Part shown: piece after piece, positions 1 to 7,667 of the stretch
How the letters are laid out: each line of letters starts with the position of its first letter
Numbering within the stretch: the stretch's first letter is position 1
From: CAVORB01 sp963736235
GTDB lineage: Bacteria; Pseudomonadota; Gammaproteobacteria; Chromatiales; Chromatiaceae
Direction of reading: 5' to 3'
DNA: 64,000 nt
NCBI GenBank assembly: GCA_963736235.1
Contig: CAVTOR010000017.1
Coordinates: forward strand, 1 to 64,000
Notes under the pieces: model-generated
What the model was told of the DNA's origin: nothing
Database searches by the model: none
The model's input: only the letters and a program-made list of their open reading frames with translations
Made by a program: the position numbers and the translations under genes

Positions 1-180
1 CCGCGTCGACGATTTTTCGAAAATCATCGCCAACGTCCGGTTCTTCAGGGGTTCGTAGACCGTGCCGTCGTGGACCATGCGCTTGAGTTCGCTGGCACGC
101 GCCAAGAGCCCTCGGGCCTCCCCGGCGGTCAGGTCCAGCAGGGTGAGAAAGTGTCTTGGTGCCGGATTTTCCTTGCCCAT
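1..180 (-). CDS. argF: Ornithine carbamoyltransferase, N-terminal part (cut by window edge)
   Basis: This is the first 60 codons of the enzyme that makes citrulline from ornithine and carbamoyl phosphate in cytoplasmic arginine synthesis. Translation from the ATG at 180 opens MGKENPAPRHFLTLLDL and reaches FEKSSTR at the window edge, which is the carbamoyl-phosphate-binding STRTR-type motif of the family. The gene lies 15 bases after argD in the same direction, so the two probably form an argDF operon. The remainder lies outside the window. Confidence 0.93.
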   Translation of the reverse strand, partial: MGKENPAPRHFLTLLDLTAGEARGLLARASELKRMVHDGTVYEPLKNRTLAMIFEKSSTR

Positions 181-195
181 GTTCGTGTAGCTCTT

Positions 196-1380
196 TCAGT
201 CGGGCCCCTTGTCCAAAAAGTCCCGTATCAGTCGAGACAGCGTCTCCAGCAGCAGGTCCGCTTCCGCCTGCTCGATGATCAAGGGCGGCAGTAACCGGAT
301 GACGCACTCGGCGGTGACGTTGATCAGCAGGCCGGACTCGAGCGCGCGTTCCACCAGCACCCCGCAGGGACGGTCGAGCTCGATACCCAGCATCAGCCCC
401 CGCCCCCGGACTTCGCGGACCCCTTCTACATCGGCCAGGCTGGTTCGGAACCCCGACGACAAGTACTCGCCTATACGGGCCGCCTTGTCGACAAGCCCTT
501 GGCGTTCGATCGCCTCCAGCACGGCGGTAGCGGCCCGGCAAGCCAGGGGGTTGCCGCCGAAGGTGGAGCCGTGCGATCCCGGCCCCAGAACCTTCGCCGC
601 CTCTCCCCGCGCCAGGCAGGCGCCGATGGGAACGCCATTGCCCAGCCCCTTCGCCAGCGTCATCACGTCTGGCAGGATACTCGCGTGCTGATGGGCGAAC
701 ATCCGGCCGGTGCGTCCCATGCCGGTCTGGATCTCGTCGAGCATCAGCAGCCAGCCGTGCCGGTCGCACATGTCGCGCAAGCGGGGGAGGTAGTCGTCCC
801 GCGGGACATTGATGCCACCCTCGCCCTGGATCGGCTCCACCAGGACGGCGGCCAGGTTGTGGCGGTTTGCCGCCGCGGTCTCCAGCGCGCCGATGTCGTC
901 GTAGGGTACGCGAACGAAGCCTTGCACCAGGGGCTCGAACCCGGCCTGCACCTTGCGGTTGCCGGTGGCGCTCAGCGTGGCGAGCGTACGCCCGTGGAAG
1001 CTCGCTTCCATGACCAGGACGGCGGGCTGCTCGATGCCGCGGCGATGGGCGTGCAGCCGAGCGAGCTTGATCGCGGCCTCGTTCGCCTCCGCGCCAGAGT
1101 TGGCGAAGAACACGCGCTCCATGCCGGCGAGGGTGGTTAGGGCCTCGCCCAGCGATTCCTGCGCCTCGATACGATAGAGGTTGGAGGTGTGTAGCAGGGT
1201 CCCGGCCTGGTCGCACAAGGCATCGCGCAGCCCAGGGTGGGCGTGACCGAGGCCGCAGACCGCAATCCCGGACAGGGCATCGAGATAACGTTTGCCGTTG
1301 GAATCCCATAGCCAGACGCCTTCGCCACGGGCGAAGTTCACGGGCAACCGCTTGTAGGTGGCCATCAGGGGTTCGCTCAT
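196..1380 (-). CDS. argD: Acetylornithine aminotransferase
   Basis: A PLP-dependent class III aminotransferase of about 394 residues that converts N-acetylglutamate semialdehyde to N-acetylornithine in arginine synthesis; the family may also act in lysine synthesis. Visible signatures are NSGAEANE (about 94-101), DEIQTG (215-220) and the PLP-lysine motif TLAKGLGNG with K244. I place the start at the ATG at 1380 (MSEPLMATYKRLP), preceded by TGGGAG, which matches the family N-terminus. The open frame continues upstream through an intrinsic terminator to an ATG at 1446, so a longer form is possible but unlikely. argF follows after 15 bases. Confidence 0.95.
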   Translation of the reverse strand: MSEPLMATYKRLPVNFARGEGVWLWDSNGKRYLDALSGIAVCGLGHAHPGLRDALCDQAGTLLHTSNLYRIEAQESLGEALTTLAGMERVFFANSGAEANEAAIKLARLHAHRRGIEQPAVLVMEASFHGRTLATLSATGNRKVQAGFEPLVQGFVRVPYDDIGALETAAANRHNLAAVLVEPIQGEGGINVPRDDYLPRLRDMCDRHGWLLMLDEIQTGMGRTGRMFAHQHASILPDVMTLAKGLGNGVPIGACLARGEAAKVLGPGSHGSTFGGNPLACRAATAVLEAIERQGLVDKAARIGEYLSSGFRTSLADVEGVREVRGRGLMLGIELDRPCGVLVERALESGLLINVTAECVIRLLPPLIIEQAEADLLLETLSRLIRDFLDKGPD

Positions 1381-1400
1381 ATGCTGAACCGGCTCCCAGA

Positions 1401-1437
1401 AAAACAAAAAGGCGGTTTCGCGTGGACGGAAACCGCC
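1401..1437 (-). terminator. Intrinsic terminator inside the argD leader
   Basis: On the minus strand GGCGGTTTC and GAAACCGCC form a perfect 9-bp stem (1429-1437 with 1411-1419) around a 9-base loop, followed at once by TTTTTGTTTT (1401-1410). It ends only about 20 bases before the argD ATG. It lies downstream of the best promoter candidate (1462-1491), so it is either an attenuator in the argD leader or a terminator for the upstream gene with readthrough. Confidence 0.75.
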
Positions 1438-1461
1438 TCCTGGCATCGAACAAGGCGCAGA

Positions 1462-1491
1462 AGTATAACCGGATGCGCAAAAAGCGAACAA
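1462..1491 (-). promoter_or_regulatory. Candidate sigma70 promoter for argDF
   Basis: On the minus strand TTGTTC (1486-1491) and TATACT (1462-1467) are separated by 18 bases. Transcription would begin near 1455 and the leader would then carry the terminator hairpin before argD. It sits in the gap between the argD leader and the upstream hypothetical gene. Confidence 0.5.
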
Positions 1492-1553
1492 GCATCGCCC
1501 TTCCCGGCGAGGAGAGCGCGGCTATCCAGGGTCAAGTGGGCAGAGTGTCGGGG

Positions 1554-1979
1554 TCAAAACCCCAGTGCGAGCTTGACCAGGAGCAGCAGGATGGCGAGGC
1601 CGCCGACGATGTGCCAGATTCGATCTACGATCCGGAGTCGTTGCCGCCTGTACGCAATGGCCGCGTCGAGGGCGGGATCGCTGGCGAGCAGCGGGTCGAC
1701 GTAGACGAGGCGATGAGCTAGGTCGCTCGCGTCCACTGCCGCGACTGCCTCGATCGGATCGCTGCGGTAGAGGCCGGCGTCGACATCCACCAAGCGGTGA
1801 CGCAAGGCGGTATGGGCGTGCATGCGGGCGGCGCTCACGTCGTCAAAACGCGCGGCGTAGCGCACGACGGAGCCAGGACGTTCGCGTGCGGGAAGCGGAG
1901 GGGCGGAAGCGGTTTCCCGGATGCGCACGAGTTTCGGGTGGCGCTTGTCGGTCTCGACGAGAAGATAGCCGCCGTACAT
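1554..1979 (-). CDS. Hypothetical protein with C-terminal membrane anchor
   Basis: A protein of about 141 residues that I do not recognise. The N-terminal 115 residues are soluble and rich in Arg, Asp and Ala (MYGGYLLVETDKRHP at the start). The last 22 residues form one hydrophobic segment (WHIVGGLAILLLLVKLALGF), suggesting a tail-anchored protein. The ATG at 1979 is preferred over an in-frame TTG at 1997, but neither has a good ribosome-binding site. It is upstream of argD in the same direction, with a promoter and terminator between them. Confidence 0.6.
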   Translation of the reverse strand: MYGGYLLVETDKRHPKLVRIRETASAPPLPARERPGSVVRYAARFDDVSAARMHAHTALRHRLVDVDAGLYRSDPIEAVAAVDASDLAHRLVYVDPLLASDPALDAAIAYRRQRLRIVDRIWHIVGGLAILLLLVKLALGF

Positions 1980-2155
1980 GCGAAGAGCATAACCCAACGC
2001 GTGACCCTGTACCCGGAACGGTGTCCTTCCCGCTGAGACAAAGACTGCTGGTGAGGCCAGCCGGCACTCAGCCCGGGCTCAATGGGCGTGCGCTCGTGCC
2101 GATAGACCGCTGTACCGAGGGATCTGCGTGGCGGACGCGGCGGGAGCCGCGCGGG

Positions 2156-2377
2156 TCAAGGCAAGAGACGGTGTGACTCCCTTTGCCCTGCCCCTCGAAC
2201 TCTGGCCATCTCCCAATTGGAGCAGTCGATCAGATGCTTGACCTCCCGCGGGACCCTGACACCCAGATCCGGTTGGTAAGCCTCCCCTTTCTCCCAGTGC
2301 GCCGCCGCTTCCTCGGCGGCAAGCGGGAAGCCCTGTCGGCACAACTCCCATACCGCCTGCTCTTGGCTGCTCGTCAT
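2156..2377 (-). CDS. Small hypothetical protein (73 aa)
   Basis: The support is a strong Shine-Dalgarno stretch, AAGGGGGG, seven bases before the ATG at 2377, and an amphipathic, protein-like N-terminal half (MTSSQEQAVWELCRQGFPLA, then AAEEAAAHWEKGEAYQPDLG). No family is recognised. An overlapping open frame in another phase (2079-2351) looks less protein-like. The C-terminal 15 residues are Arg-rich and may mean the true product is shorter or that a frame break lies there. Confidence 0.4.
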   Translation of the reverse strand: MTSSQEQAVWELCRQGFPLAAEEAAAHWEKGEAYQPDLGVRVPREVKHLIDCSNWEMARVRGAGQRESHRLLP

Positions 2378-2668
2378 GGTTGTTCCCCCCTTCCGAATCT
2401 CTCCAGAGCCAGCCGGATTAGACCTTGGCTATCATCCGAATCGCCCGCGAGGGACTGTTGGGGTGCCGCTCTGCCGAGATTCGTTGCAATAAACATACGG
2501 TCGAGAAAAAAGAGATTTCTGAAATATCTATGATTCAAAATAGCTTAAGTTTGATTTTTGACAAGTAACCTCATTTTGGAATGCGAATAAGCAACATGAT
2601 GGCCCTGGGCCACCTTAGGTTCGGGCTGCCGTGGCCCACCTCCCCGCGCAACGGCAGGGGGCGGGAGA
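2378..2668. other. Non-coding gap with an AT-rich tract
   Basis: This 291-bp gap lies between the small ORF and the end of oxyR. Bases 2490-2600 are strikingly AT-rich against a GC-rich background and contain an imperfect AT palindrome (AGAGATTTC/GAAATATCT near 2511-2529) and a lone TTGACA (2558-2563) without a convincing -10. I see no gene or clear terminator. Confidence 0.4.
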
Positions 2669-3589
2669 TCAGCTGGAGAGGGGCTTCACCGTATTGGGGA
2701 GATGCTCGAGGATCACGCCCGCGAGGGCTTGGAGGGCGGCGGGGCGCGGAAAGCTGCGGCGATAGACGAGGGTGACGCGACGGTATGCCTCGGGCAGCTC
2801 CAGGCGACGGGCGATGATGCCGCTGTCGGTCATCCACCCACCGCGGATCGCCAGCGCCGGTACCAAGGTGCATCCGAAGCCCGCGCCCACGAGCTGCAGC
2901 AAGGTCTCGAGGCTTGCGGCGCGCAGGTCGGCCATCTCGCCCTGTTGGGGCCGATCGGCGAGGTGGCATACCTCCATCACCTGATGGGTCAGGCAATGGC
3001 CTTCCGAGAGTAAGAGCAGGTCGATCTCCGCGAGATCACGTGCCGTGATCTCGTCCTTGGCGTAGATTGGATGTTCGCGCGGGTGGGCGAGCCAGAAGGG
3101 CTCGTCGAAGAGGGGTATCTGCGCCAGGTCCGCTCCCTCTTCGGGGGTTGCGACCAGGACGGCGTCGAGCTCGTGGCGGTGAAGTCTGCCCATGAGCGCG
3201 TCCGTTATCTCCTCCGAAAGCACCAGCCGCAGCTGCGGGTAGCGCCGTTTCAGCGGCACCAGGATCAGCGGCATGAGATACGGGCTGAGCGTGGGGATGG
3301 CGCCGATGCGCAGGGAGCCGGCCAGCGGGTCCCGCTGGGCGCGGGCGACCTGCTCAATGGCGTTCGCTTGCTCCAACAGGAGGCGGGCATGTCCCAGCAC
3401 TGCCTCACCGATGGGCGTGATCTCGACCGAGCGATTGGTGCGCTCGAAAAGGGTCACGCCGAGCTCTTCTTCCAACTTCTTGATCTGGCCGCTGAGGGTC
3501 GGCTGGCTCACGAAGCAGCGCTCGGCCGCCCGTCCGAAGTGGCGGGTATCGGCCACGGTCAGGATGTACTTGAGGTCGCGTAGGTTCAT
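2669..3589 (-). CDS. oxyR: Hydrogen-peroxide sensor OxyR (LysR family)
   Basis: A 306-residue LysR-type regulator with an N-terminal winged helix-turn-helix (about 1-60, including RHFGRAAERCFVSQPTLSGQ) and a periplasmic-binding-protein-like sensor domain (about 90-295). The two redox cysteines of OxyR fall at exactly the E. coli positions, C199 (LSEGHCLTHQ) and C208 (MEVCHL), so peroxide sensing through a C199-C208 disulfide is well supported. It would activate antioxidant genes. The region just upstream contains a site with OxyR spacing, fitting autoregulation. The adjacent gene is divergent. Confidence 0.95.
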   Translation of the reverse strand: MNLRDLKYILTVADTRHFGRAAERCFVSQPTLSGQIKKLEEELGVTLFERTNRSVEITPIGEAVLGHARLLLEQANAIEQVARAQRDPLAGSLRIGAIPTLSPYLMPLILVPLKRRYPQLRLVLSEEITDALMGRLHRHELDAVLVATPEEGADLAQIPLFDEPFWLAHPREHPIYAKDEITARDLAEIDLLLLSEGHCLTHQVMEVCHLADRPQQGEMADLRAASLETLLQLVGAGFGCTLVPALAIRGGWMTDSGIIARRLELPEAYRRVTLVYRRSFPRPAALQALAGVILEHLPNTVKPLSS

Positions 3590-3600
3590 AGCCGCTGATC

Positions 3601-3637
3601 ATAGTCTTCTTCGATTGGCGCAGTCTAAACAAACGAT
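3601..3637. promoter_or_regulatory. Probable OxyR operator
   Basis: Four tetranucleotides, each separated by exactly seven bases, lie 12 bp before the oxyR start: ATAG (3601), CGAT (3612), GTCT (3623) and CGAT (3634). The known OxyR site is ATAG-N7-CTAT-N7-ATAG-N7-CTAT; here elements 1, 2 and 4 match 4/4, 3/4 and 3/4 while element 3 is poor. The position fits negative autoregulation. Confidence 0.45.
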
Positions 3638-3795
3638 GTCACTAATTAGGTATCGATTGGCACCACGCGCGGATCGCGGCTTGGTCGTTGCTCTCGTGCC
3701 TCGAAGCTTTCTGCGAGAATAAGTGGTGCCGACTGTCGGTCTTGGCAGCCGACCCGGACCTCGGGTCCGTCGCCGGACTTGTGGACATTTCGGGC

Positions 3796-4809
3796 ATGCG
3801 CGAACCGCGTCCTCTGGTTTCCCGCGACACTCGAACTCGTCCATACTTGACCCGATATTTCGAGCCGAAACATCCTTCCTATCTCCGAGAGTTGGCCCGC
3901 GGCATGTCTATCTATATCGTCGGCGTCGTCGTTGCCTTCGCGGTCCTGGCCGTTCCCCCCGTACGGCAGGCCGTACTGTCGCTGATCGGGCTCCTCGCCG
4001 TCGCGGCGGTCGCGGTAGCCGGTATCGGCTTGCCCGTCTGGGCGCTGTACGAAGCGAAACCCTGGTTGGTTTCGGCGCTGCCCACGGTCGTGGCTCCGCC
4101 GCCGCCCCAGGCGGCGGGCGATGGAGCCACGCAGGGCGAGCGGGAGCGGGACGAGAAGGCACTCGCTGCAGCCCAAGAGGCCGAGCGGCAGCGGATCGAA
4201 GAGGAACGGCAACGGCAGGCGGCGGCGCAGCGGAAGGCCGAGGAAGCAAAGCTTCGGCGGGCCGCCGCGGCCGAGACCGCGAGATCAGTCGTCGACCGGG
4301 AGCGCACCTACGCGTCCCTCGCCGCGTCGTCCTCCCGGCTTCCGGGGCTCGATCAGGTATCTATCGACCTGCTCGCGATCCGCATCCCCAGTTGGCGGGA
4401 CGGTCAACTGGCAGAGCGGGAGCAGGGGTTGATCCGGGTCTGGCTGGAGTCCATTGGCCTGACACCGAATGAGACGGCCGAGATCCACACCGCTAACGGT
4501 TGGGGGGTGGTATACGATCTTTGGAACCAGGACACGGCCGCGGCCGCAGAGGAAGACCCTCTGCAGCCGCGAGTCGCCGTGAGGACAGCACCGGAGCCGA
4601 TTCCAGATCGAGACCCTGAGCCAGAACCCGAGCCGGAGGTGGAGCCGGAGCCGGAGCCCGAATGGCAGCGGGTCGATCCGGCACCCTATCCTTCGCCCCG
4701 GGCGAGCGTTCCGGCCTTCAGGCCAAGAAGCCAGGCGGTCGCGCCGCGGAGCCCGGAACCGAGGACTCGGTCCGCACCACAGGGGCGAGTCGGCCCCTTC
4801 GGTTACTGA
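3796..4809 (+). CDS. Membrane-anchored coiled-coil protein with PE-rich tail
   Basis: About 337 residues, not recognised. In order: a basic N-terminus, two hydrophobic segments (MSIYIVGVVVAFAVLAV and LSLIGLLAVAAVAVAGIGL) around residues 37-85, a charged coiled coil (ERERDEKALAAAQEAERQ and onward, about 115-180), a compact soluble domain (about 185-265, with a W-rich end), and a Pro/Glu repeat tail (DPEPEPEPEVEPEPEPEW). I chose ATG 3796; the open frame extends to a TTG at 3688. The Pro-Glu tail resembles rigid spacers such as that of TonB, but no TonB box or domain is evident. It is divergent from oxyR and could share its control region. Confidence 0.6.
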   Translation: MREPRPLVSRDTRTRPYLTRYFEPKHPSYLRELARGMSIYIVGVVVAFAVLAVPPVRQAVLSLIGLLAVAAVAVAGIGLPVWALYEAKPWLVSALPTVVAPPPPQAAGDGATQGERERDEKALAAAQEAERQRIEEERQRQAAAQRKAEEAKLRRAAAAETARSVVDRERTYASLAASSSRLPGLDQVSIDLLAIRIPSWRDGQLAEREQGLIRVWLESIGLTPNETAEIHTANGWGVVYDLWNQDTAAAAEEDPLQPRVAVRTAPEPIPDRDPEPEPEPEVEPEPEPEWQRVDPAPYPSPRASVPAFRPRSQAVAPRSPEPRTRSAPQGRVGPFGY

Positions 4810-4971
4810 TATTCGCTGCTGAAAGGGTGTTACCTGTCCTTCGCGATCGGCACCTTCGTATCTTGCGAGAGCGCTGTTCAATGCAGTGCTACGACCATCC
4901 AAAATCAGGCCTCCTGGGCGGCGTCCGGATTCTGGCCAGGATAGCCAGTAATCGGCGTCTCCCTAGCGGAT

Positions 4972-5784
4972 CTACGGAACTCGGTGATCGCTTCCGGGGC
5001 GCGTCGCCGGGACGCTACGCCGAGGACCGGGAATAAAGGCATTGGTGCGGGCGGCGTAGTCGACGTAAGCTGGCCGCCGTTCCGCGATGTCTTTTTCGAG
5101 CAGCGCGACCCCCGATACGCGGAGCAGCAGAGCCGTCATCAGGATCGGGGAAACCACCGTCCACCAGGCGCCGGCGGATAGCGCGAACAGCCAGAAGGCC
5201 CACCAGATACAGGCCTCGCCGAAGTAGTTGGGATGGCGGGTGTAGCGCCAGAGCCCCTGGTCCATGACCTTGCCCCGGTTACCCGGGTTCTCCCTGAAGT
5301 CGGCCAGTTGCTGGTCGCCGATCGCCTCGAAAAACAGGCCGATCAGCCACAAGGAGAGGGCTGCATAGTCCAGCCAACCCAGCGGCACGGTCGACGAGAT
5401 CGCCATCAGCAGGGGCAGGGAGATGATCCAGGCCAGCGTTGCCTGCAGCCCGAACACCATATAGAGGCTCTTGAGCCAGAAGCGCGGCTCGTTGTTGCGG
5501 CGGATCTCCTGGTAACGACGATCCTCGGGCTCGCCCCGACTGCGGCGGGTGATGAACACGGAGAGACGCACCGCCCACACGCCGGTGAGGAAGAATACCA
5601 GGTAGGAGCGATCGCTCACGGCCGGCACGTTCAGGACGTACAGGGTCGCCATCAGCAGGAAGAATAGCGACCACAGGGAATCGGCGATGCTTACATCGCG
5701 CTTGGCGATGCTGACGAGCCAGGCGCCGATGCCCATGCCCAGGGCTGCGGCGAGGCCGGTCGCGTACGTGTTCAGGTCGAACAA
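4972..5784 (-). CDS. DUF1295 / steroid 5-alpha-reductase-like membrane protein
   Basis: A polytopic protein of 270 residues with about seven hydrophobic segments. The C-terminal half has the hallmark of the DUF1295 and isoprenylcysteine methyltransferase-like superfamily, GLWRYTRHPNYFGEA followed by a W-rich segment, then LLEKDIAERRPAYVDYAART. The family is thought to bind NAD(P)H or SAM and act on lipids, but the substrate is unknown. The start is a TTG at 5784 with an ideal GGAGG six bases upstream. It is divergent from the OmpA-like lipoprotein gene. Confidence 0.8.
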   Translation of the reverse strand: MFDLNTYATGLAAALGMGIGAWLVSIAKRDVSIADSLWSLFFLLMATLYVLNVPAVSDRSYLVFFLTGVWAVRLSVFITRRSRGEPEDRRYQEIRRNNEPRFWLKSLYMVFGLQATLAWIISLPLLMAISSTVPLGWLDYAALSLWLIGLFFEAIGDQQLADFRENPGNRGKVMDQGLWRYTRHPNYFGEACIWWAFWLFALSAGAWWTVVSPILMTALLLRVSGVALLEKDIAERRPAYVDYAARTNAFIPGPRRSVPATRPGSDHRVP

Positions 5785-6015
5785 ACTAAACCTCCATGCC
5801 CATGCGGCCAGCGGACGAGGACGGGCCCGGATTTTCTCCAGTTGACCGCTTCAAGGTGCGGCGCGAGGGGCCGAAAGCCGCTTCCCCTCCCAACTTGAAT
5901 GGTGATCCGGCCTCTGTTTCCGCTCGGTGGCGGTCGGCGCCTGTCCCGGAACATGCTGTCTGCCGCGGCAAGAACAAGCCCGCGCCAGGTGAGCAGCCGG
6001 CGTCGCCTGGCGGAA

Positions 6016-6044
6016 TTACCCTCCGGCCCCGGCTCTGCTACTAT
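6016..6044 (+). promoter_or_regulatory. Candidate promoter of the OmpA-like lipoprotein gene
   Basis: TTACCC (6016-6021) and TACTAT (6039-6044) are 17 bases apart, 68 bases before the ATG at 6112. The remainder of the 327-bp gap between divergent genes (5785-6111) holds no convincing ORF; in-frame extensions there lack ribosome-binding sites. Confidence 0.4.
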
Positions 6045-6054
6045 CATCCGCGGG

Positions 6055-6076
6055 CCGCGCGAGGCGTCTCGCGCGG
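6055..6076 (+). other. Strong hairpin in the 5' leader of the lipoprotein gene
   Basis: CCGCGCGAG (6055-6063) and CTCGCGCGG (6068-6076) form a perfect 9-bp GC-rich stem with a GCGT loop, just downstream of the promoter candidate and 35 bases before the ATG. No U-tract follows, so it is not a classical terminator. It could stabilise the 5' end of this abundant envelope-protein mRNA. Confidence 0.5.
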
Positions 6077-6111
6077 GCATTCGAAACACATTAATTGATC
6101 CGGGAGAAGCG

Positions 6112-6795
6112 ATGAACAGGTATTGGATGAGGCTCGGCGCGGCCCTGACCGCGAGCGTCCTGGTGGTAGCCGGGTGCGCCACGGACGAGTACGGCAATCC
6201 TCGGGCCGCGACCGAAACCGAGAAAGGGGTTGGCATCGGCGCCGTCACCGGCGCGGCCCTCGGCGCCCTGATCGCGGACAAGTCGGGCAAGGGCGCCGCA
6301 ATCGGCGCGGTGGGCGGGGCGCTGGTCGGCGGTCTCGTCGGCAACTACATGGAGCAGCAGCGGCGTGATTTCGAAAAGGTCCTTGCCCCGGAGATCGCGG
6401 CCGGCGTCATCCGGGTCGAGAAGCTGCCGAACGATCAACTTCTGGTCGGCATGACCGGTGAGACCGCCTTCGAGGTGGACTCGGACCAGATCAAGCCCGG
6501 CTTCTACAGCACCATGGACAAGATCTCGGGCGTGGTGAACAAGTACGGCAAGACCCAGCTCGCCATCGCGGGGCACACCGACAGCACTGGCTCGGCGCAG
6601 TACAACCAGCAGCTCTCTGAGCGCCGCGCCGACGCGGTGCAGAACTATCTGCTGAGCGACAACGTCTACCCGGCACGCCTCAGCGCGGTCGGCTACGGCA
6701 AGAACCGGCCCATCGCGAGCAATGACTCGGAGGCAGGCCGCCGGCTGAATCGCCGCGTCGACATCACCATCATACCGGTGGTCGATCAGACCTGA
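6112..6795 (+). CDS. OmpA-family lipoprotein (YiaD-like)
   Basis: A 227-residue outer-membrane lipoprotein. The N-terminal signal ends in the lipobox VVAGC (Cys at about 21). A glycine-zipper region follows (KGVGIGAVTGAALGALIADK, about 38-75), then a C-terminal OmpA/MotB peptidoglycan-binding domain (about 105-225) with AIAGHTDSTGS and LSERRADAV. The architecture matches YiaD-type proteins that tether outer membrane to peptidoglycan. The start is supported by GGGAGAAGCG before the ATG. Confidence 0.9.
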   Translation: MNRYWMRLGAALTASVLVVAGCATDEYGNPRAATETEKGVGIGAVTGAALGALIADKSGKGAAIGAVGGALVGGLVGNYMEQQRRDFEKVLAPEIAAGVIRVEKLPNDQLLVGMTGETAFEVDSDQIKPGFYSTMDKISGVVNKYGKTQLAIAGHTDSTGSAQYNQQLSERRADAVQNYLLSDNVYPARLSAVGYGKNRPIASNDSEAGRRLNRRVDITIIPVVDQT

Positions 6796-6814
6796 CGGCT
6801 GGGATAAACCTTCC

Positions 6815-6847
6815 CGCCGCTCCAGGGGTAGGGGTACCGGAGCGGCG
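6815..6847. terminator. Hairpin between convergent genes (possible bidirectional terminator)
   Basis: CGCCGCTCC (6815-6823) pairs perfectly with GGAGCGGCG (6839-6847). It sits in the 79-bp gap between the convergent lipoprotein and NifX-like genes. No T-tract follows on either side, so termination activity is uncertain. Confidence 0.4.
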
Positions 6848-6874
6848 CCCTCTCCCGTGCGGCACCCGCTCGCT

Positions 6875-7216
6875 TCAGTGCGCGTGGGGGATGGCGGGGG
6901 GCAGCTCTTGTCCTGTGACGACGGCGGACAGAGCGGCCAAGGGGTCGCTCTCTGAGGTCGCGACCACCCGGACGCCGTGGCGCGCGAGGCTTTGGACGAA
7001 GCCTTGCCCGCAGCCCGCGGTGATGACCACTTCGACCGCGAAGATGGGGTGGTCGTCGCCGTGATACTCGTGCAGCGACATGTCCCGCGGTAGCTCCAGG
7101 CGTTCCGCTTCCCCCGGCTCGATGTGCTCGCCCGCCTCGAAGACCAGGAAGCGGCGGGTCTTGCCCGCGTGTCCGGTGATGGTCCGGAAGTTCTGGCTGG
7201 TAATGGCTATCCGCAT
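6875..7216 (-). CDS. NifX/NifB-C-terminal-like (dinitrogenase Fe-Mo cofactor fold) protein
   Basis: A 113-residue protein beginning MRIAITSQNFRTITGHAGKT, the typical opening of the NifX/NafY/NifB C-terminal fold (RNase H-like) that binds iron-sulfur or Fe-Mo cofactor precursors. AVEVVITAGCGQGF (about 61-73) corresponds to the loop with the conserved Gly residues and a Cys. There are no nif genes nearby, so a nitrogenase role is not supported; small members in sulfur bacteria probably handle metal clusters in redox pathways. It is last in a minus-strand group with a DUF6858-like protein and a TDT exporter. The start ATG 7216 follows GGGGGGTTCCCAAG. Confidence 0.8.
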   Translation of the reverse strand: MRIAITSQNFRTITGHAGKTRRFLVFEAGEHIEPGEAERLELPRDMSLHEYHGDDHPIFAVEVVITAGCGQGFVQSLARHGVRVVATSESDPLAALSAVVTGQELPPAIPHAH

Positions 7217-7247
7217 CTTGGGAACCCCCCTTGGCCTGACTGCCGCG

Positions 7248-7655
7248 TCAGGCCGCTTGGCCCTGCCGATCGCGCAGTCCGTTCGCCCAATCCTCCATGG
7301 CCGCGTTGGCCACCGGCATAGGGGCCTCCATAAAGGTGACCACGAAACCCTTGCTGGTCTCCGCCACGCCGATGGAGCGCGGGCGCAGCGCCAGTGCCTG
7401 GGGGTGGGGCAGCGTGATGCCGAAGCAGAACACGATGTTCTTGGCCGCGACGATGTCCGCGGCGATCTGTCCCTCCGGCAGTGAGGCGGTGTGGGCGAAA
7501 TGGTCGAATACCGCGATGAAGCGTGCACAGCGGTGCTGCTCGATGCGTTCGGTCAGGTAGGCAACGATGTCGTCGACCGATCCAAAGCTTGTTTCGCTCT
7601 TGGTCAGCTCCAGGCTGAAAACGGGATAGTGCTCCTGCAGTAGCCGTTGTCTCAC
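7248..7655 (-). CDS. DUF6858-like conserved protein
   Basis: A soluble protein of 135 residues, probably the family called DUF6858. No catalytic motif is evident; a central stretch (AAKNIVFCFGITLPHPQALA) has a single Cys, and residues 16-60 look like an alpha/beta unit. The GTG start at 7655 is preceded by a perfect GGAGG. It lies 12 bp after the TDT exporter gene and 31 bp before the NifX-like gene, so the three are probably co-transcribed and functionally tied. Confidence 0.7.
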   Translation of the reverse strand: MRQRLLQEHYPVFSLELTKSETSFGSVDDIVAYLTERIEQHRCARFIAVFDHFAHTASLPEGQIAADIVAAKNIVFCFGITLPHPQALALRPRSIGVAETSKGFVVTFMEAPMPVANAAMEDWANGLRDRQGQAA

Positions 7656-7667
7656 GCCGTTCCTCCG

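Noticed and set aside
2558..2586. TTGACA at 2558 as a promoter
   Set aside because: No acceptable -10 follows at 16-18 bases and no gene begins downstream on that strand.
6875..7216. Nitrogen fixation gene nifX
   Set aside because: The fold matches, but there are no nif structural or assembly genes in the window, so a nitrogenase role is not supported.
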